This document shows positions 1 through 7,300 of a DNA stretch of 10,443 bases, piece by piece (position 1 is the first letter of the stretch; each line of letters begins with the position of its first letter). Made by a program: the position numbers and the translations under genes. This DNA comes from JBBRRP01 sp038251425 (GTDB lineage: Bacteria; Myxococcota_A; Polyangia; Polyangiales; Polyangiaceae), in the NCBI GenBank assembly GCA_038251425.1, contig JBBSBI010000185.1, positions 1 through 10,443 of the forward strand, given 5' to 3'. Below the pieces are notes generated by a model. That model had not been told where the DNA came from. It ran no database searches and saw nothing but the letters and a program-made list of their open reading frames with translations.

Positions 1-204
1 GGAAAGCGACGTGTCAAGATGCCTCTTCGCCCGCACCGCGCTCGACCCGAAGTACATGAGATCCTGGCGGGCCCAGCCTGTTCACCGCAGCTCATCAACG
101 AGATGCGAGCGTTTCTGGATGCGAACGGGTACGTTGATGTACCTGTGCGTCGCTCATGTGCTGAGCCTGCTCCCAGGTCAGCCCCCAGACGCAACCACAC
201 CTAG
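1..204 (+). CDS. Possible 3' end of a gene cut by the window edge (unrecognised)
   Basis: Frame 1 is open from the first base to a TAG at 202-204. If coding, it gives the last 67 residues of a protein whose start lies outside the window. The middle part (for example INEMRAFLDANGY) looks protein-like, but the last 20 or so residues are rich in Arg, Pro and Ser and look like read-through of non-coding sequence. Frame 2 is also open from the edge to 211 and is equally plausible near the left end, so a frameshifted remnant is possible. I recognise no domain. The stop lies 10 bases before the next gene, whose ribosome binding site overlaps this stretch. Low certainty. Confidence 0.25.
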   Translation, partial: GKRRVKMPLRPHRARPEVHEILAGPACSPQLINEMRAFLDANGYVDVPVRRSCAEPAPRSAPRRNHT

Positions 205-208
205 GGAT
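204..208 (+). promoter_or_regulatory. Ribosome binding site deciding the GTG start at 215
   Basis: AGGGA sits 6 bases before the GTG at 215, a normal Shine-Dalgarno distance. It supports the GTG over the downstream ATG at 290. Confidence 0.5.
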
Positions 209-214
209 TGAGCT

Positions 215-1045
215 GTGACAGCGCACCCAAACGCTAGCCCCGCGACGCAGACAACGGTCGATGCTATCCCCAGCCAGAGCGTTCCACCTATGACTGAACA
301 TCCGCCCCCCCTTGAACCCGTCACCCACAAGGTCGTCGTGGAGGTTACCTACGAACGCGGTGTTGTGTACCTGGACCGTTGCGGACAAACTATGAATCTC
401 TTAGTGGACGCGCTTGGCCCGCTTTTTCATGGCAACATTCCTTCCATGGAGCATGCGGAGCTAGTGAGCTACGGTGAGCACCTCATCGTTCGCTATGGCC
501 GAGAGAAGTTTGTCGTCGTGCAGGATGGATGCAAGACACTCGCGCGTGTTGAGCAGATCTCCAAGGAGGCCTGGGCCATAGTTTCGAAGGCATTGGACAC
601 TTCGAGGCAAGTCGTCCGCGCTGGGTTCCGGGTAATGTTCATGTGGCCAACAGAGTCAATGGAGCGTGCAGAGAGTCTGTTGGTAGAATCGGACTTGGTT
701 AGGCCCACTCGCGCTTGGGAAGCTATTAATGGGCAAGCTAAGGGGGGTAGCTCGACGGGGACCGTTGACCTTGGCACCGTGCACGTGACGGCCACGGTGC
801 GGGCCCAGAGTCACATCATCACCGGCCTTCTCCACCCTGACCAAAAGAGGTTCATTCCGGAAAATGCCTGTGTACTCGATCTAGACTACTTCTTTCCACC
901 CAACAGGGTGCCAGGCAAAAAGGGAGACGTCATACCGCTTGGATCGGGACAGTTAGGAGACTTCGTTCGAAACAGTTGGACTGATGCAAAGGCCCGACGG
1001 GATATAATGAGCCAGCTATTGGGAGCAAACAATGGGAAGCTTTAG
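215..1045 (+). CDS. Unknown protein, 276 residues, faintly TIGR04255-like; first gene of an HNH-nuclease cassette
   Basis: The function is not recognised. The GTG start at 215 is chosen because AGGGA lies 6 bases upstream; an in-frame ATG at 290 is the alternative and would remove a Pro/Thr-rich, probably disordered leader of 25 residues. The body shows alternating beta-strand and helix patterns: a hydrophobic strand near residues 38-55, a strand pair around 85-105 ending in a helix, then RAGFRVMFMW near 137-146. Near residue 215 comes a VLDLDYFF segment, and the protein ends in an amphipathic helix. This order (N-terminal strand, central RxGxR-like strand, late DxD strand, final helix) reminds me of the TIGR04255 family of sporadically distributed proteins, but that is recollection of a pattern, not a match I can verify. 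No signal peptide or membrane segment is seen. The next gene overlaps its end by 14 bases, so it is probably the first gene of a three-gene operon with the HNH nuclease. Confidence 0.65.
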   Translation: MTAHPNASPATQTTVDAIPSQSVPPMTEHPPPLEPVTHKVVVEVTYERGVVYLDRCGQTMNLLVDALGPLFHGNIPSMEHAELVSYGEHLIVRYGREKFVVVQDGCKTLARVEQISKEAWAIVSKALDTSRQVVRAGFRVMFMWPTESMERAESLLVESDLVRPTRAWEAINGQAKGGSSTGTVDLGTVHVTATVRAQSHIITGLLHPDQKRFIPENACVLDLDYFFPPNRVPGKKGDVIPLGSGQLGDFVRNSWTDAKARRDIMSQLLGANNGKL

Positions 1046-1382
1046 CTCGACAACACAGGATGTAGAGTCGCGGTCGTACACCGGCGAGACTCATGAGGGT
1101 CACAAGTCCACGGATACCCCTTCGGGGGTGTTAACCTCAATGCGCTTCGAACTGACGGGTACTCAAAGAAGCCTTCTACTTGAGGAGCTTCACGCGGACC
1201 GACGTGCGCTTCTAGTCGAAAGGCGAGGCACAGGTCTGTCCGCGGGGCGCGAGGCCTTGCTGCAAGATATACTTGCAGAGATAGACCTCCTTGAGCTTCA
1301 AGAGCGTAAGGAAAACCCGCCCGATCTTAGGACTGAAATCGAGGCCCTTGCACGGGAAGTGCTCGGGCTAAAGCACCGCTAG
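1032..1382 (+). CDS. Small helical protein of unknown function, 116 residues
   Basis: The ATG at 1032 lies inside the end of the preceding gene (14-base overlap) and has GGGAG six bases upstream, so I accept it. The first 36 residues are polar and probably disordered. From Met37 (an in-frame ATG at 1140) onward the protein is compact and strongly helical, with long Leu/Glu/Arg-rich heptad-like stretches (for example LLLEELHADRRALL and DILAEIDLLELQE), suggesting a coiled coil or helical hairpin. It carries no catalytic motif or signal peptide that I can see. It ends 5 bases before the ATG of the HNH nuclease gene, so translation is probably coupled. Its position between an unknown protein and a nuclease fits an adaptor, dimerisation or inhibitor role, but that is inference from context only. 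Translation from 1140 would give an 80-residue product. Confidence 0.62.
   Translation: MGSFSSTTQDVESRSYTGETHEGHKSTDTPSGVLTSMRFELTGTQRSLLLEELHADRRALLVERRGTGLSAGREALLQDILAEIDLLELQERKENPPDLRTEIEALAREVLGLKHR
1114..1131 (+). promoter_or_regulatory. cUUCGg tetraloop hairpin just before an internal ATG
   Basis: ATACCCC, TTCG, GGGGTGT folds in RNA as a 7-pair stem (one G-U wobble) closed by a C(UUCG)G tetraloop, a class known to be exceptionally stable. It lies 8 bases upstream of the in-frame ATG at 1140 and its 3' arm holds a G-rich, SD-like stretch. It could hide an internal start, slow ribosomes or simply be chance. No T-run follows, so it does not look like an intrinsic terminator. Confidence 0.35.
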
Positions 1383-1387
1383 CTTTG

Positions 1388-2017
1388 ATGCACCGCTACT
1401 CGGACTCCCCAATTAGAAGGCAACACGCCCCGAAGCAGAGGGACTATCGATCGTTTAGGCCGTGCGTGCGAATTGAATTCAGCTACCGATGTGTCTATTG
1501 TCTCGTTTCAGAGACGGAGGTGAGGCCCGCTTCTCCCCACGCAGGCTTTGAGGTTGATCACTTCAGGCCGCAGCGCCGCCCATTCCGGCGTTTGCGCAAC
1601 GCGTATCCGAACGTCTATTGGGCGTGCCCATTGTGCAATCGGACCAAGGGCGGTGCGTGGCCGACTCCTGAGGAAGAGCATAGAGGGTTTGGGTTTGTCG
1701 ATCCCTGCTCCGACGTGCCGGCCGCACACCTCGTCGTGGAGGGGGAGACAGTTAGATCGGTTGGCGGATCCTCAAAGGGGCAATACACGATTGAAGTCCT
1801 AAACCTAAATGGCGCTGCTCATCGTGAGCGGCGTCGAGCCCATACGGACGACGCCGACTTGCTGGCTCGACTTCGAATAATCGTGACCGCGTACGGTGGC
1901 GACCAACGTTCAGAGATCGGGGCTAAAATAGAACAGATGGAGGCTAGACTTGCGGGTGGAGAGCCATGGGATTCGGAAGAGCGTTGCGCATGCTGCCTGT
2001 CGTTAACTGCGGAATAA
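1388..2017 (+). CDS. HNH endonuclease with paired zinc-binding cysteines
   Basis: Predicted metal-dependent HNH nuclease of 209 residues, probably acting on DNA in the cytoplasm. In order it shows CVYC at residues 35-38, a VDHFRPQ motif with the catalytic Asp57-His58, Asn75 in NVYWACPLCN, the second cysteine pair C80/C83 and Asn84 and Lys87 of the HNH signature. The CxxC pairs should hold a structural zinc around the beta-beta-alpha metal fold. A further CACC cysteine cluster sits near the C-terminus. Similar stand-alone HNH proteins (TIGR02646-like, PtuB-like) are effectors in defence systems such as Septu and some retrons, but the partner ATPase PtuA is absent here. A TTG at 1385 directly precedes the ATG at 1388; I prefer the ATG, though no clear SD is visible. 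That weak signal and the 5-base gap to the previous gene suggest translational coupling. The substrate is unknown. Confidence 0.8.
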   Translation: MHRYSDSPIRRQHAPKQRDYRSFRPCVRIEFSYRCVYCLVSETEVRPASPHAGFEVDHFRPQRRPFRRLRNAYPNVYWACPLCNRTKGGAWPTPEEEHRGFGFVDPCSDVPAAHLVVEGETVRSVGGSSKGQYTIEVLNLNGAAHRERRRAHTDDADLLARLRIIVTAYGGDQRSEIGAKIEQMEARLAGGEPWDSEERCACCLSLTAE

Positions 2018-2071
2018 ATCGCTGATCCCGGTAACCTACGCGCGTTGTGTGCCGCTCCCAGTTCTCTTCGT

Positions 2072-2131
2072 TGCTCCTCGCACCGCAGGGACTCAATCAC
2101 GCCCTGGACATTCATTGTGGTGCGGCGAGCA
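2072..2131. terminator. Imperfect inverted repeat between convergent genes
   Basis: In the 122-base gap between the HNH gene and the convergent AlbA_2 gene, bases 2072-2087 are complementary to 2116-2131 at 13 of 16 positions, with a 28-base loop. No run of T follows on either strand, so a classical intrinsic terminator is not supported. It may be a weak bidirectional end signal or chance. Confidence 0.2.
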
Positions 2132-2139
2132 TTGGGGGC

Positions 2140-3963
2140 TCATGGCTCACCCTTCTTTTGCTTAGAAAACAACGGCCCAATGACAGCCCGATAGGTCAGC
2201 GCAGGATGACTCGGATCCGCATGCGATCGTTCCAGGCGACCCTCACGGACCATCGGACTCAGATGATCCTCAACGAGCGATCCGACGTCCCGATTCAGAA
2301 CGGCCGCGAGCTCACGCGGTGCCCACCACCTTTCGCTAAGCAGGGACTCGATCACGGGGCGGAGTTTTTCGGCGCGCGGTTTCTTGCCCAGTCCGTCCAC
2401 CAGACGGCGCTGCTCGGGAGACAACCCCCCCCCATTTGCTCCCGAACCCCCCCCCATTTGCTCCCGAACCCCCCCCCATTTGCTCCCGACCACCCCCCCA
2501 TTTGGCACAGAGCCTCCAGACGCTCGTAAGCCTTCGGGTAGCTCGTAATAGGTACTTGAACCCGCTGCTTGAAGAACAAGCAGCTTCCTGTCTCTTAGAC
2601 CTCGGAGCAGCTTGCTCGCGCCGAGAGTGTCGAGCCCGGCGATCTCTCGCATGCGGGCGTTGTCCACCCGACTGTGGCGCGAGGCTTCGAGCAACGCGCG
2701 GAATTCGAGATCGGTCAGCTCCTCCGAGCCGAGTGCTCCAATGAACTCACCATCCGCAGTTGTCAGCGTTGGCGTATTGAGGAGTGTCACTCGGAACAAG
2801 CTTGCAGCTGATTCGAGGTCAGGGGCGGGCAGAAACAAACCTTCCATCTCCGCAAAAAGTCGAGGGATCCCTTCGCCCTGATCGCGCATGAACCCAAGAT
2901 CGACGAGAGCACGCACCAGGCGCGGATTGCGGCTCTGGTGGACACGCTGTCGTGCTCGTAAGGTGTCCATGTGGATCTCGGGCAGGAGAGCTCCTGGGCT
3001 CGAGACCTCCAGATGATCGTCAAACAGCGACACTTCGATGCTGCGGCCTTGATTGCCGTAGTCACGGTGAGCAACAGCATTCAGAATCGCCTCGCGCCAA
3101 GCAAACTCGGGATATTCTGGCGTTTCCTTGAAGCGCGTTCCTCGTAACCGTGAGGGCTTTCGAAGCAAACCAGCAATCGCTGTGAACGCACCATCGAGCA
3201 CCACTGGCAGAGGACCCTCGATGCGCGGCCTTTCCTCGACGTTGTAGTTGGTTCCAACACGCCGCTCAGTTCCGAGAACACGGAAGATGCGGATCCCTGC
3301 GTTTGGATGCTCCGGGTCGTTTGCAAACAGAAGCTCGGCAGCCTGGCGCAACACCAAACCGGCACCTTTCCGATCCGCAAGCTTGCGCTTGAGGAGGTAT
3401 TCCTCCTCAGTTATGTCAGGGTAGCCCGCGCCACCTTTGGCTTGGTCGAGCCGCGACTGATCGAGGTCGGCAATGGTCATTCGTGACGGGCGATTCACCC
3501 AGCTCTCGGCGAGCCCTTCGAGTTTCAACGCTCGGATCTTCGGCTCCTCCATCTTGACGGTCTTATCGCCGACTCGGAGGGGATAGCCATTGCCGGTGAC
3601 CATGACGGGGGAATCCGCAACGGCCACCTCAAACACCAGCAATTCTTTTCCCTCGTGCTCGAGCCGAAATCCATTCGCTTGCGGCGGTTGGATTCTCGAA
3701 GATGGCACGCTCAACATCTCGTCAACCGCGTCCGTCGGATACTTGTGACCGGTAACGCTTGCATCATCTTCGATACCGAAGATCGCAACTCCGCCTTCGG
3801 CATTTGCGAACGCAGCGACACACTCGGCAATCTGGTCGCGCACCTCCTTGCGGTCGCGCGGCTTCTTCTTGTCGGGTTCGCCCTTAAAGAGAGATTTCCG
3901 CTCGAAGTGCTGGCCTTCGGTCATGCGCAGGAACGCGGTGATGTCGAAGCGGGGGGCCGTCAT
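2140..3963 (-). CDS. AlbA_2 (Schlafen-type) / GHKL ATPase-like regulator with winged helices and an internal slippable repeat
   Basis: A 607-residue protein of the group usually annotated as ATP-binding protein or RecG-like transcriptional regulator. The N-terminus has the AlbA_2 fold: a FERKS strand near 20-24, then AFANAEGGVAIFGIED at 51-66. The centre has a GHKL-like ATPase region, with REAILNAVAHRDY at 290-302 (Glu291 and Asn295 as N-box residues) and DQGEGI at 361-366 as the glycine box. A winged-helix-like segment follows at about 415-475. Residues about 484-514 are Gly-rich repeats encoded by a 22-base tandem repeat, followed by a second winged-helix-like domain at about 520-600. The ATG overlaps the stop of the upstream small gene (ATGA), and GGAG lies 5 bases before it. 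Divergent placement from drmA suggests it regulates the DISARM genes or joins their defence role; both are inference. The gene reads in frame here, so this allele should give full-length protein. Confidence 0.9.
   Translation of the reverse strand: MTAPRFDITAFLRMTEGQHFERKSLFKGEPDKKKPRDRKEVRDQIAECVAAFANAEGGVAIFGIEDDASVTGHKYPTDAVDEMLSVPSSRIQPPQANGFRLEHEGKELLVFEVAVADSPVMVTGNGYPLRVGDKTVKMEEPKIRALKLEGLAESWVNRPSRMTIADLDQSRLDQAKGGAGYPDITEEEYLLKRKLADRKGAGLVLRQAAELLFANDPEHPNAGIRIFRVLGTERRVGTNYNVEERPRIEGPLPVVLDGAFTAIAGLLRKPSRLRGTRFKETPEYPEFAWREAILNAVAHRDYGNQGRSIEVSLFDDHLEVSSPGALLPEIHMDTLRARQRVHQSRNPRLVRALVDLGFMRDQGEGIPRLFAEMEGLFLPAPDLESAASLFRVTLLNTPTLTTADGEFIGALGSEELTDLEFRALLEASRHSRVDNARMREIAGLDTLGASKLLRGLRDRKLLVLQAAGSSTYYELPEGLRASGGSVPNGGVVGSKWGGVREQMGGGSGANGGGLSPEQRRLVDGLGKKPRAEKLRPVIESLLSERWWAPRELAAVLNRDVGSLVEDHLSPMVREGRLERSHADPSHPALTYRAVIGPLFSKQKKGEP
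2425..2499. repeat. 22-base tandem repeat with C9/G9 tracts inside the AlbA_2 gene
   Basis: On the + strand the unit is nine Cs followed by ATTTGCTCCCGAA. Three C9 tracts start at 2425, 2447 and 2469, exactly 22 bases apart, and a fourth diverged tract of seven Cs is at 2493-2499. On the coding (-) strand the repeat gives the peptides GSKWGGV, REQMGGG and SGANGGG, because 22 is not a multiple of three and successive copies are read in successive frames. No frame contains a stop within the unit. One unit gained or lost, or one base slipped in a G9 tract, changes the downstream frame. The two alternative frames stop soon after, at 2352-2354 and 2336-2338. Confidence 0.93.
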
Positions 3964-4160
3964 GTGGGCTCCGAAGCGCCAAAATCATCATCGAACTCCA
4001 AAGTATTCGACAAATCCACGATGCTCTCAAACCTCTGCAACCGCGCAATCGCGGTGCGATCGACGGGGTCGGGGTTCACCAGTGAAATATCGATCGCATC
4101 GAATGGATCGCCTACGGCCGTTCGCGTTTGGCCCATGAACCTCAAGTGTTCACCCAGCAT
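3960..4160 (-). CDS. Small unrecognised protein (66 residues) coupled to the AlbA_2 regulator
   Basis: The frame ends in TGA at 3960-3962, sharing an ATGA overlap with the start of the AlbA_2 gene, which is the main reason to believe it is real. The ATG at 4158-4160 has GAGG seven bases upstream and is preferred; an upstream in-frame ATG at 4217 would add 19 residues but lacks a clear SD and follows an in-frame TAG directly. The protein is acidic at its C-terminus (LEFDDDFGASE) and has a predicted helix around ARLQRFESIVDL. No motif, signal peptide or membrane segment is recognised. It could be a small partner or inhibitor of the AlbA_2 protein, a leader peptide for coupling, or the remnant tail of a larger lost gene. 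Being first in a divergent pair, it is transcribed away from drmA. Confidence 0.55.
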   Translation of the reverse strand: MLGEHLRFMGQTRTAVGDPFDAIDISLVNPDPVDRTAIARLQRFESIVDLSNTLEFDDDFGASEPT

Positions 4161-4309
4161 GACACATCCTCGATTTGCACACCCAGAATCCCATCGAATG
4201 TTGATTTTAGGCAACATCTACCAGACCCGCCTGGTTCCCGCCATCCTCACATCGCACCATCACACGAGCGCGACGTTGCCGCAGAATGCCCTTCCAACCC
4301 CAGGGATCA

Positions 4310-4334
4310 GGCGAGACCCCTTCAGTCTCTCGCC
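4310..4334. promoter_or_regulatory. Hyphenated dyad GGCGAGA-N11-TCTCGCC, candidate operator
   Basis: GGCGAGA at 4310-4316 is repeated in exact inverse at 4328-4334 with an 11-base spacer, giving an 18-base centre-to-centre distance. It sits 60 bases upstream of the drmA ATG in a divergent promoter region, a sensible place for a dimeric winged-helix regulator to bind. It could also form an RNA hairpin in a drmA leader. A 7-base dyad can occur by chance. Confidence 0.35.
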
Positions 4335-4352
4335 CGAATCGGCTACCCTTCG

Positions 4353-4380
4353 CCGGATCTGGAGACCACTCCATTACCGG
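4353..4380 (+). promoter_or_regulatory. Small hairpin touching the drmA ribosome binding site
   Basis: TGGAG at 4360-4364 pairs with CTCCA at 4369-4373 around an ACCA loop. Flanking CCGG tetramers at 4353-4356 and 4377-4380 can pair outside a 3-by-3 internal loop. The outer arm overlaps the first bases of the SD-like GGGGAAG (4379-4385) that precedes the ATG at 4394. It may modestly control drmA translation, but this is a weak structure. Confidence 0.2.
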
Positions 4381-4385
4381 GGAAG
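4379..4385 (+). promoter_or_regulatory. Ribosome binding site of drmA
   Basis: GGGGAAG lies 8 bases before the ATG at 4394. It decides between this ATG and the in-frame ATG at 4286. Confidence 0.5.
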
Positions 4386-4393
4386 AAACCAAC

Positions 4394-7300
4394 ATGGATA
4401 GCCTAGAGGTACGAAGTCAGTTACTAGCGGCTCTTCAGGCGGATTTGGTCGGGCCATTTGTTCCTGATGGGCATCCGCACGCGGGCCAAGAGATCCTGCC
4501 TCTCGCACCGTCGCGTTGGTACTTAACCGGATTCCTCACACCCCAAGGCGGGCGAGAGCCAGAGCCCGATGATACCGAGTGCCAGGGAGAGGAGCTCGTT
4601 GGAAACGAGACACAAGCTGAAGATGCGGGTAGCACGGAACCTGAGGCTAAGCGGCCGGTGCGCTTCCCCGCGTCTATCGGCCTCAGCGTCTTTCTACCTC
4701 CGGGTGCGGGTGATTCGCTGCGCGTAGATATTAGCTACGCGGATTATGATCGAGTGGAAGTTGCAGAGGAGCATTCTGAGAGGAAGAGCTACGGCTGGAA
4801 ACGCGTGCCCCACGGTCCCGTCTCCGTTGATGTCCCTCTCGATCGAAAGGTACTCGATCAGCGCGAATTAGAAGTGCCGCTCTCCCGCGGCTTGGTTCTG
4901 AAAGGAGAGCTGAGGACCACGTCGATGCCAGGTTTGGCCAAAAATACACGGGTTTTGTCTTTATTTCTGGTCAATAGGCGCACCGTACTGGAGCAAGATC
5001 GCGATCTTAACTTTGCCTTCCAGGTAGGCATGCGGCTTTGCTACGAGCACGGGTTCGTGCCGAGGCCCAACCGGCGCGGTGAAGCTGGCGATGATATGGA
5101 CCAGCATGTGTTAGCTCTTTCGTTTAGGGATCACATGGAATGGGCGGTAGGTCACAACTGCAGCGTGGTGGCTCCCAACGTATCCAGTGGGCGAGTCACC
5201 ACGCTTACAACAACCCAGCTGCCCTGCTTCGAGGTGCCACACGTGAAGCACGTGGAACTGGAGCAGGTCACGACCTCAATGGCCACGCTTTCTAAGTTGG
5301 ACGGGCATGCCCTTGAGAACGCGTTGACACCCCTTGTTGAGGCGTATTCCAGCTGGATCGATAAGCAGCGCTACGTCCCACTTGAGCGTGCTGAGTTGGA
5401 CAGCACACGGCAAAAGCTGATGGAGCTGGCGGACAATGCCAAGGCTCGGCTCCGCGAGGGCATTCGACTGCTCGCGACTGACGCTGAAATCTGTAAGGCG
5501 TTTCAGTGTGCCAACCAGGCAATGGCTTTGGCCGCGCTAGCCACCGATCAGGGGCGTGAAGACCGGCGCTACGCAGACGGCCGAGAGCCCAGATGGAGGC
5601 CGTTTCAACTCGCGTTCATTCTGATGAATTTGGCCTCCGTGGCTGATCCCGATCACAGAGACCGCACACTTGCCGACCTGATTTATTTCCCGACCGGCGG
5701 CGGGAAGACTGAGGCGTACCTGGGGCTTATAGCGTTTGCTCTCGTATTGAGGCGTTTTCGTGGGCGTGACACCGATCACTCCGGGCGAGGCGTAGCCGTG
5801 ATCCTCAGGTATACACTGCGCCTGCTCACGCTGGATCAACTGGGCCGTGCGGCAACCTTGATTTGTGCACTGGAGATCATGCGGCGAAGCGATCCGAAGA
5901 CGCTTGGGGATGCTCGATTCACTATCGGTCTTTGGGTTGGCAAGGGTGCAACCGCCAATCGCCTGAAGGATGTGCACGCGGAGTTGCACAACTTCACGTC
6001 GGGACGGAAGGAATCACCCTTTCCGCTCTCTGCATGTCCCTGGTGCTCTACGCCCATCAAGGTCGAAAATATCAAGCTTGTCGACGCGGCCGGCGTGCCT
6101 ACGAAGAAGACCTTTGTCCGCGCGGTTGTGTATTGCGAAAAACCCGAGTGCAGGTTTTCAGAGCGGCAAACCGAAGGGCAAGGGCTACCCGTTTCCTTTG
6201 TGGACGAACAAGTCTACCAGGAGCTGCCCTGCTTCTTGGTCGCTACGGTCGATAAGTTTGCGATGCTGCCCTGGATCGGAGAGGCCGGCGCGCTCTTTGG
6301 ACGAGTCACCCATGTGGATGAACGGCGAGCGTACGGGGTCATGCACTCGCCGCCCAAGACCGCAACTAAGCTTAAATCAGGCCTTTTGCCACCGGAGCTG
6401 ATCATCCAAGATGAGCTTCATCTTATCAGCGGGCCCTTGGGTACCATGGTCGGCCTGTATGAGGCCGCGGTGGACTACTTGTGCGAGCGGCCCATCGACG
6501 GCAAGGCGCGTCCACCTAAAATTGTGTGCTCAACCGCAACGGTTCGTAGAGCACGGGATCAAATTCGTGCGCTGTTCGGTCGGGAGATGGCCTTGTTCCC
6601 TCCGCGGGGCATTACCGAGGGCGACAACTTCTTCTCTACTGTGGATACGTCAAGGCCGGGGCGACTCTACGTGGGCGTAGGTGCTCCGGGGCGTGCGCTA
6701 CGAGCCGTTTCGGTGCGCTCTTACGCGACGTTACTGGCTGCTGCGCAGAAGCACTACAATCCAAAGGGCGATCCCAGCCAAGCTGCCGACCCCTACATGA
6801 CGCTCGTAGGCTATTTCAACAGCCTGCGTGAGCTCGGAGGCATGCGACGGCTGGTTGAAGACGAAGTTCGAAACCGCGTTGCCGATTTTGAATCCCAAAA
6901 AAGGCCGCTTCAGTTCACCTGGCCGCATCCTTGGGCAGCAAGCAGAAAGCTGGAGCTGCCCGAAGAGCTCACCTCCCGCGAAAGCACCGATCGGGTCAAG
7001 AAAACGAAGGCGCGCCTCGGCACGCGGCGTGCAGATAGCCATGGGATCCACGAACCGTTGGACGTCGTCCTCGCCTCGAACATGATCTCGGTAGGGCTCG
7101 ACATTGATCGCCTGGGTTTGATGGTAGTCACGGGGCAGCCAAAGACCTCCAGTGAGTACATTCAAGCTACCAGCCGTGTCGGGCGAGCCTACCCCGGCCT
7201 AGTGGTCACGTGCCTGAACGTGATGCGCCCTCGAGATCGCTCTCACTATGAGCGCTTTGCGGCTTACCACCACAGCTTTTATCGCGAGGTGGAAGCCACC

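Larger units (their letters stand above)
4161..4393. promoter_or_regulatory. Divergent intergenic region between the AlbA_2 pair and drmABC
   Basis: These 233 bases separate two divergently read units and should hold both promoters. I could not find a convincing pair of -35 and -10 boxes on either strand; a TAAAAT on the - strand (4204-4209) lacks a good -35 partner. The region holds a perfect 7-base hyphenated dyad and a small hairpin near the drmA start, listed separately. There is no supported gene on the + strand: an upstream extension of drmA to 4286 is open but has weak protein character and no SD. Confidence 0.5.

Noticed and set aside
1388..2017. Septu (PtuA/PtuB) system
   Set aside because: The HNH protein resembles PtuB-type nucleases, but no SMC-like ATPase (PtuA) is present; neither upstream protein has a Walker A motif.
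2425..2499. CRISPR array
   Set aside because: The units are directly adjacent without unique spacers, only 22 bases long, and lie inside a long intact coding frame.
2352..2579. Separate 75-residue gene on the - strand across the G-rich repeat
   Set aside because: It is another frame of the AlbA_2 gene that stays open only because the 22-base repeat has no stop in any frame. It matters as the product of a slipped allele, not as a gene.
4204..4232. Sigma-70 promoter on the - strand with TAAAAT as -10
   Set aside because: No acceptable -35 box is found 16-18 bases upstream, so it is not listed as a promoter.
4286..4393. N-terminal extension of DrmA from the ATG at 4286
   Set aside because: The added 36 residues are Pro/Ser/Gly-rich with no DrmA-like character and no SD at 4286, while the ATG at 4394 has a good SD.
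3655..4401. 248-residue + strand frame opposite the start of the AlbA_2 gene
   Set aside because: It lies antisense to a gene with clear AlbA_2 motifs and to the coupled small gene, has no SD or recognisable motif, and runs into the drmA start.
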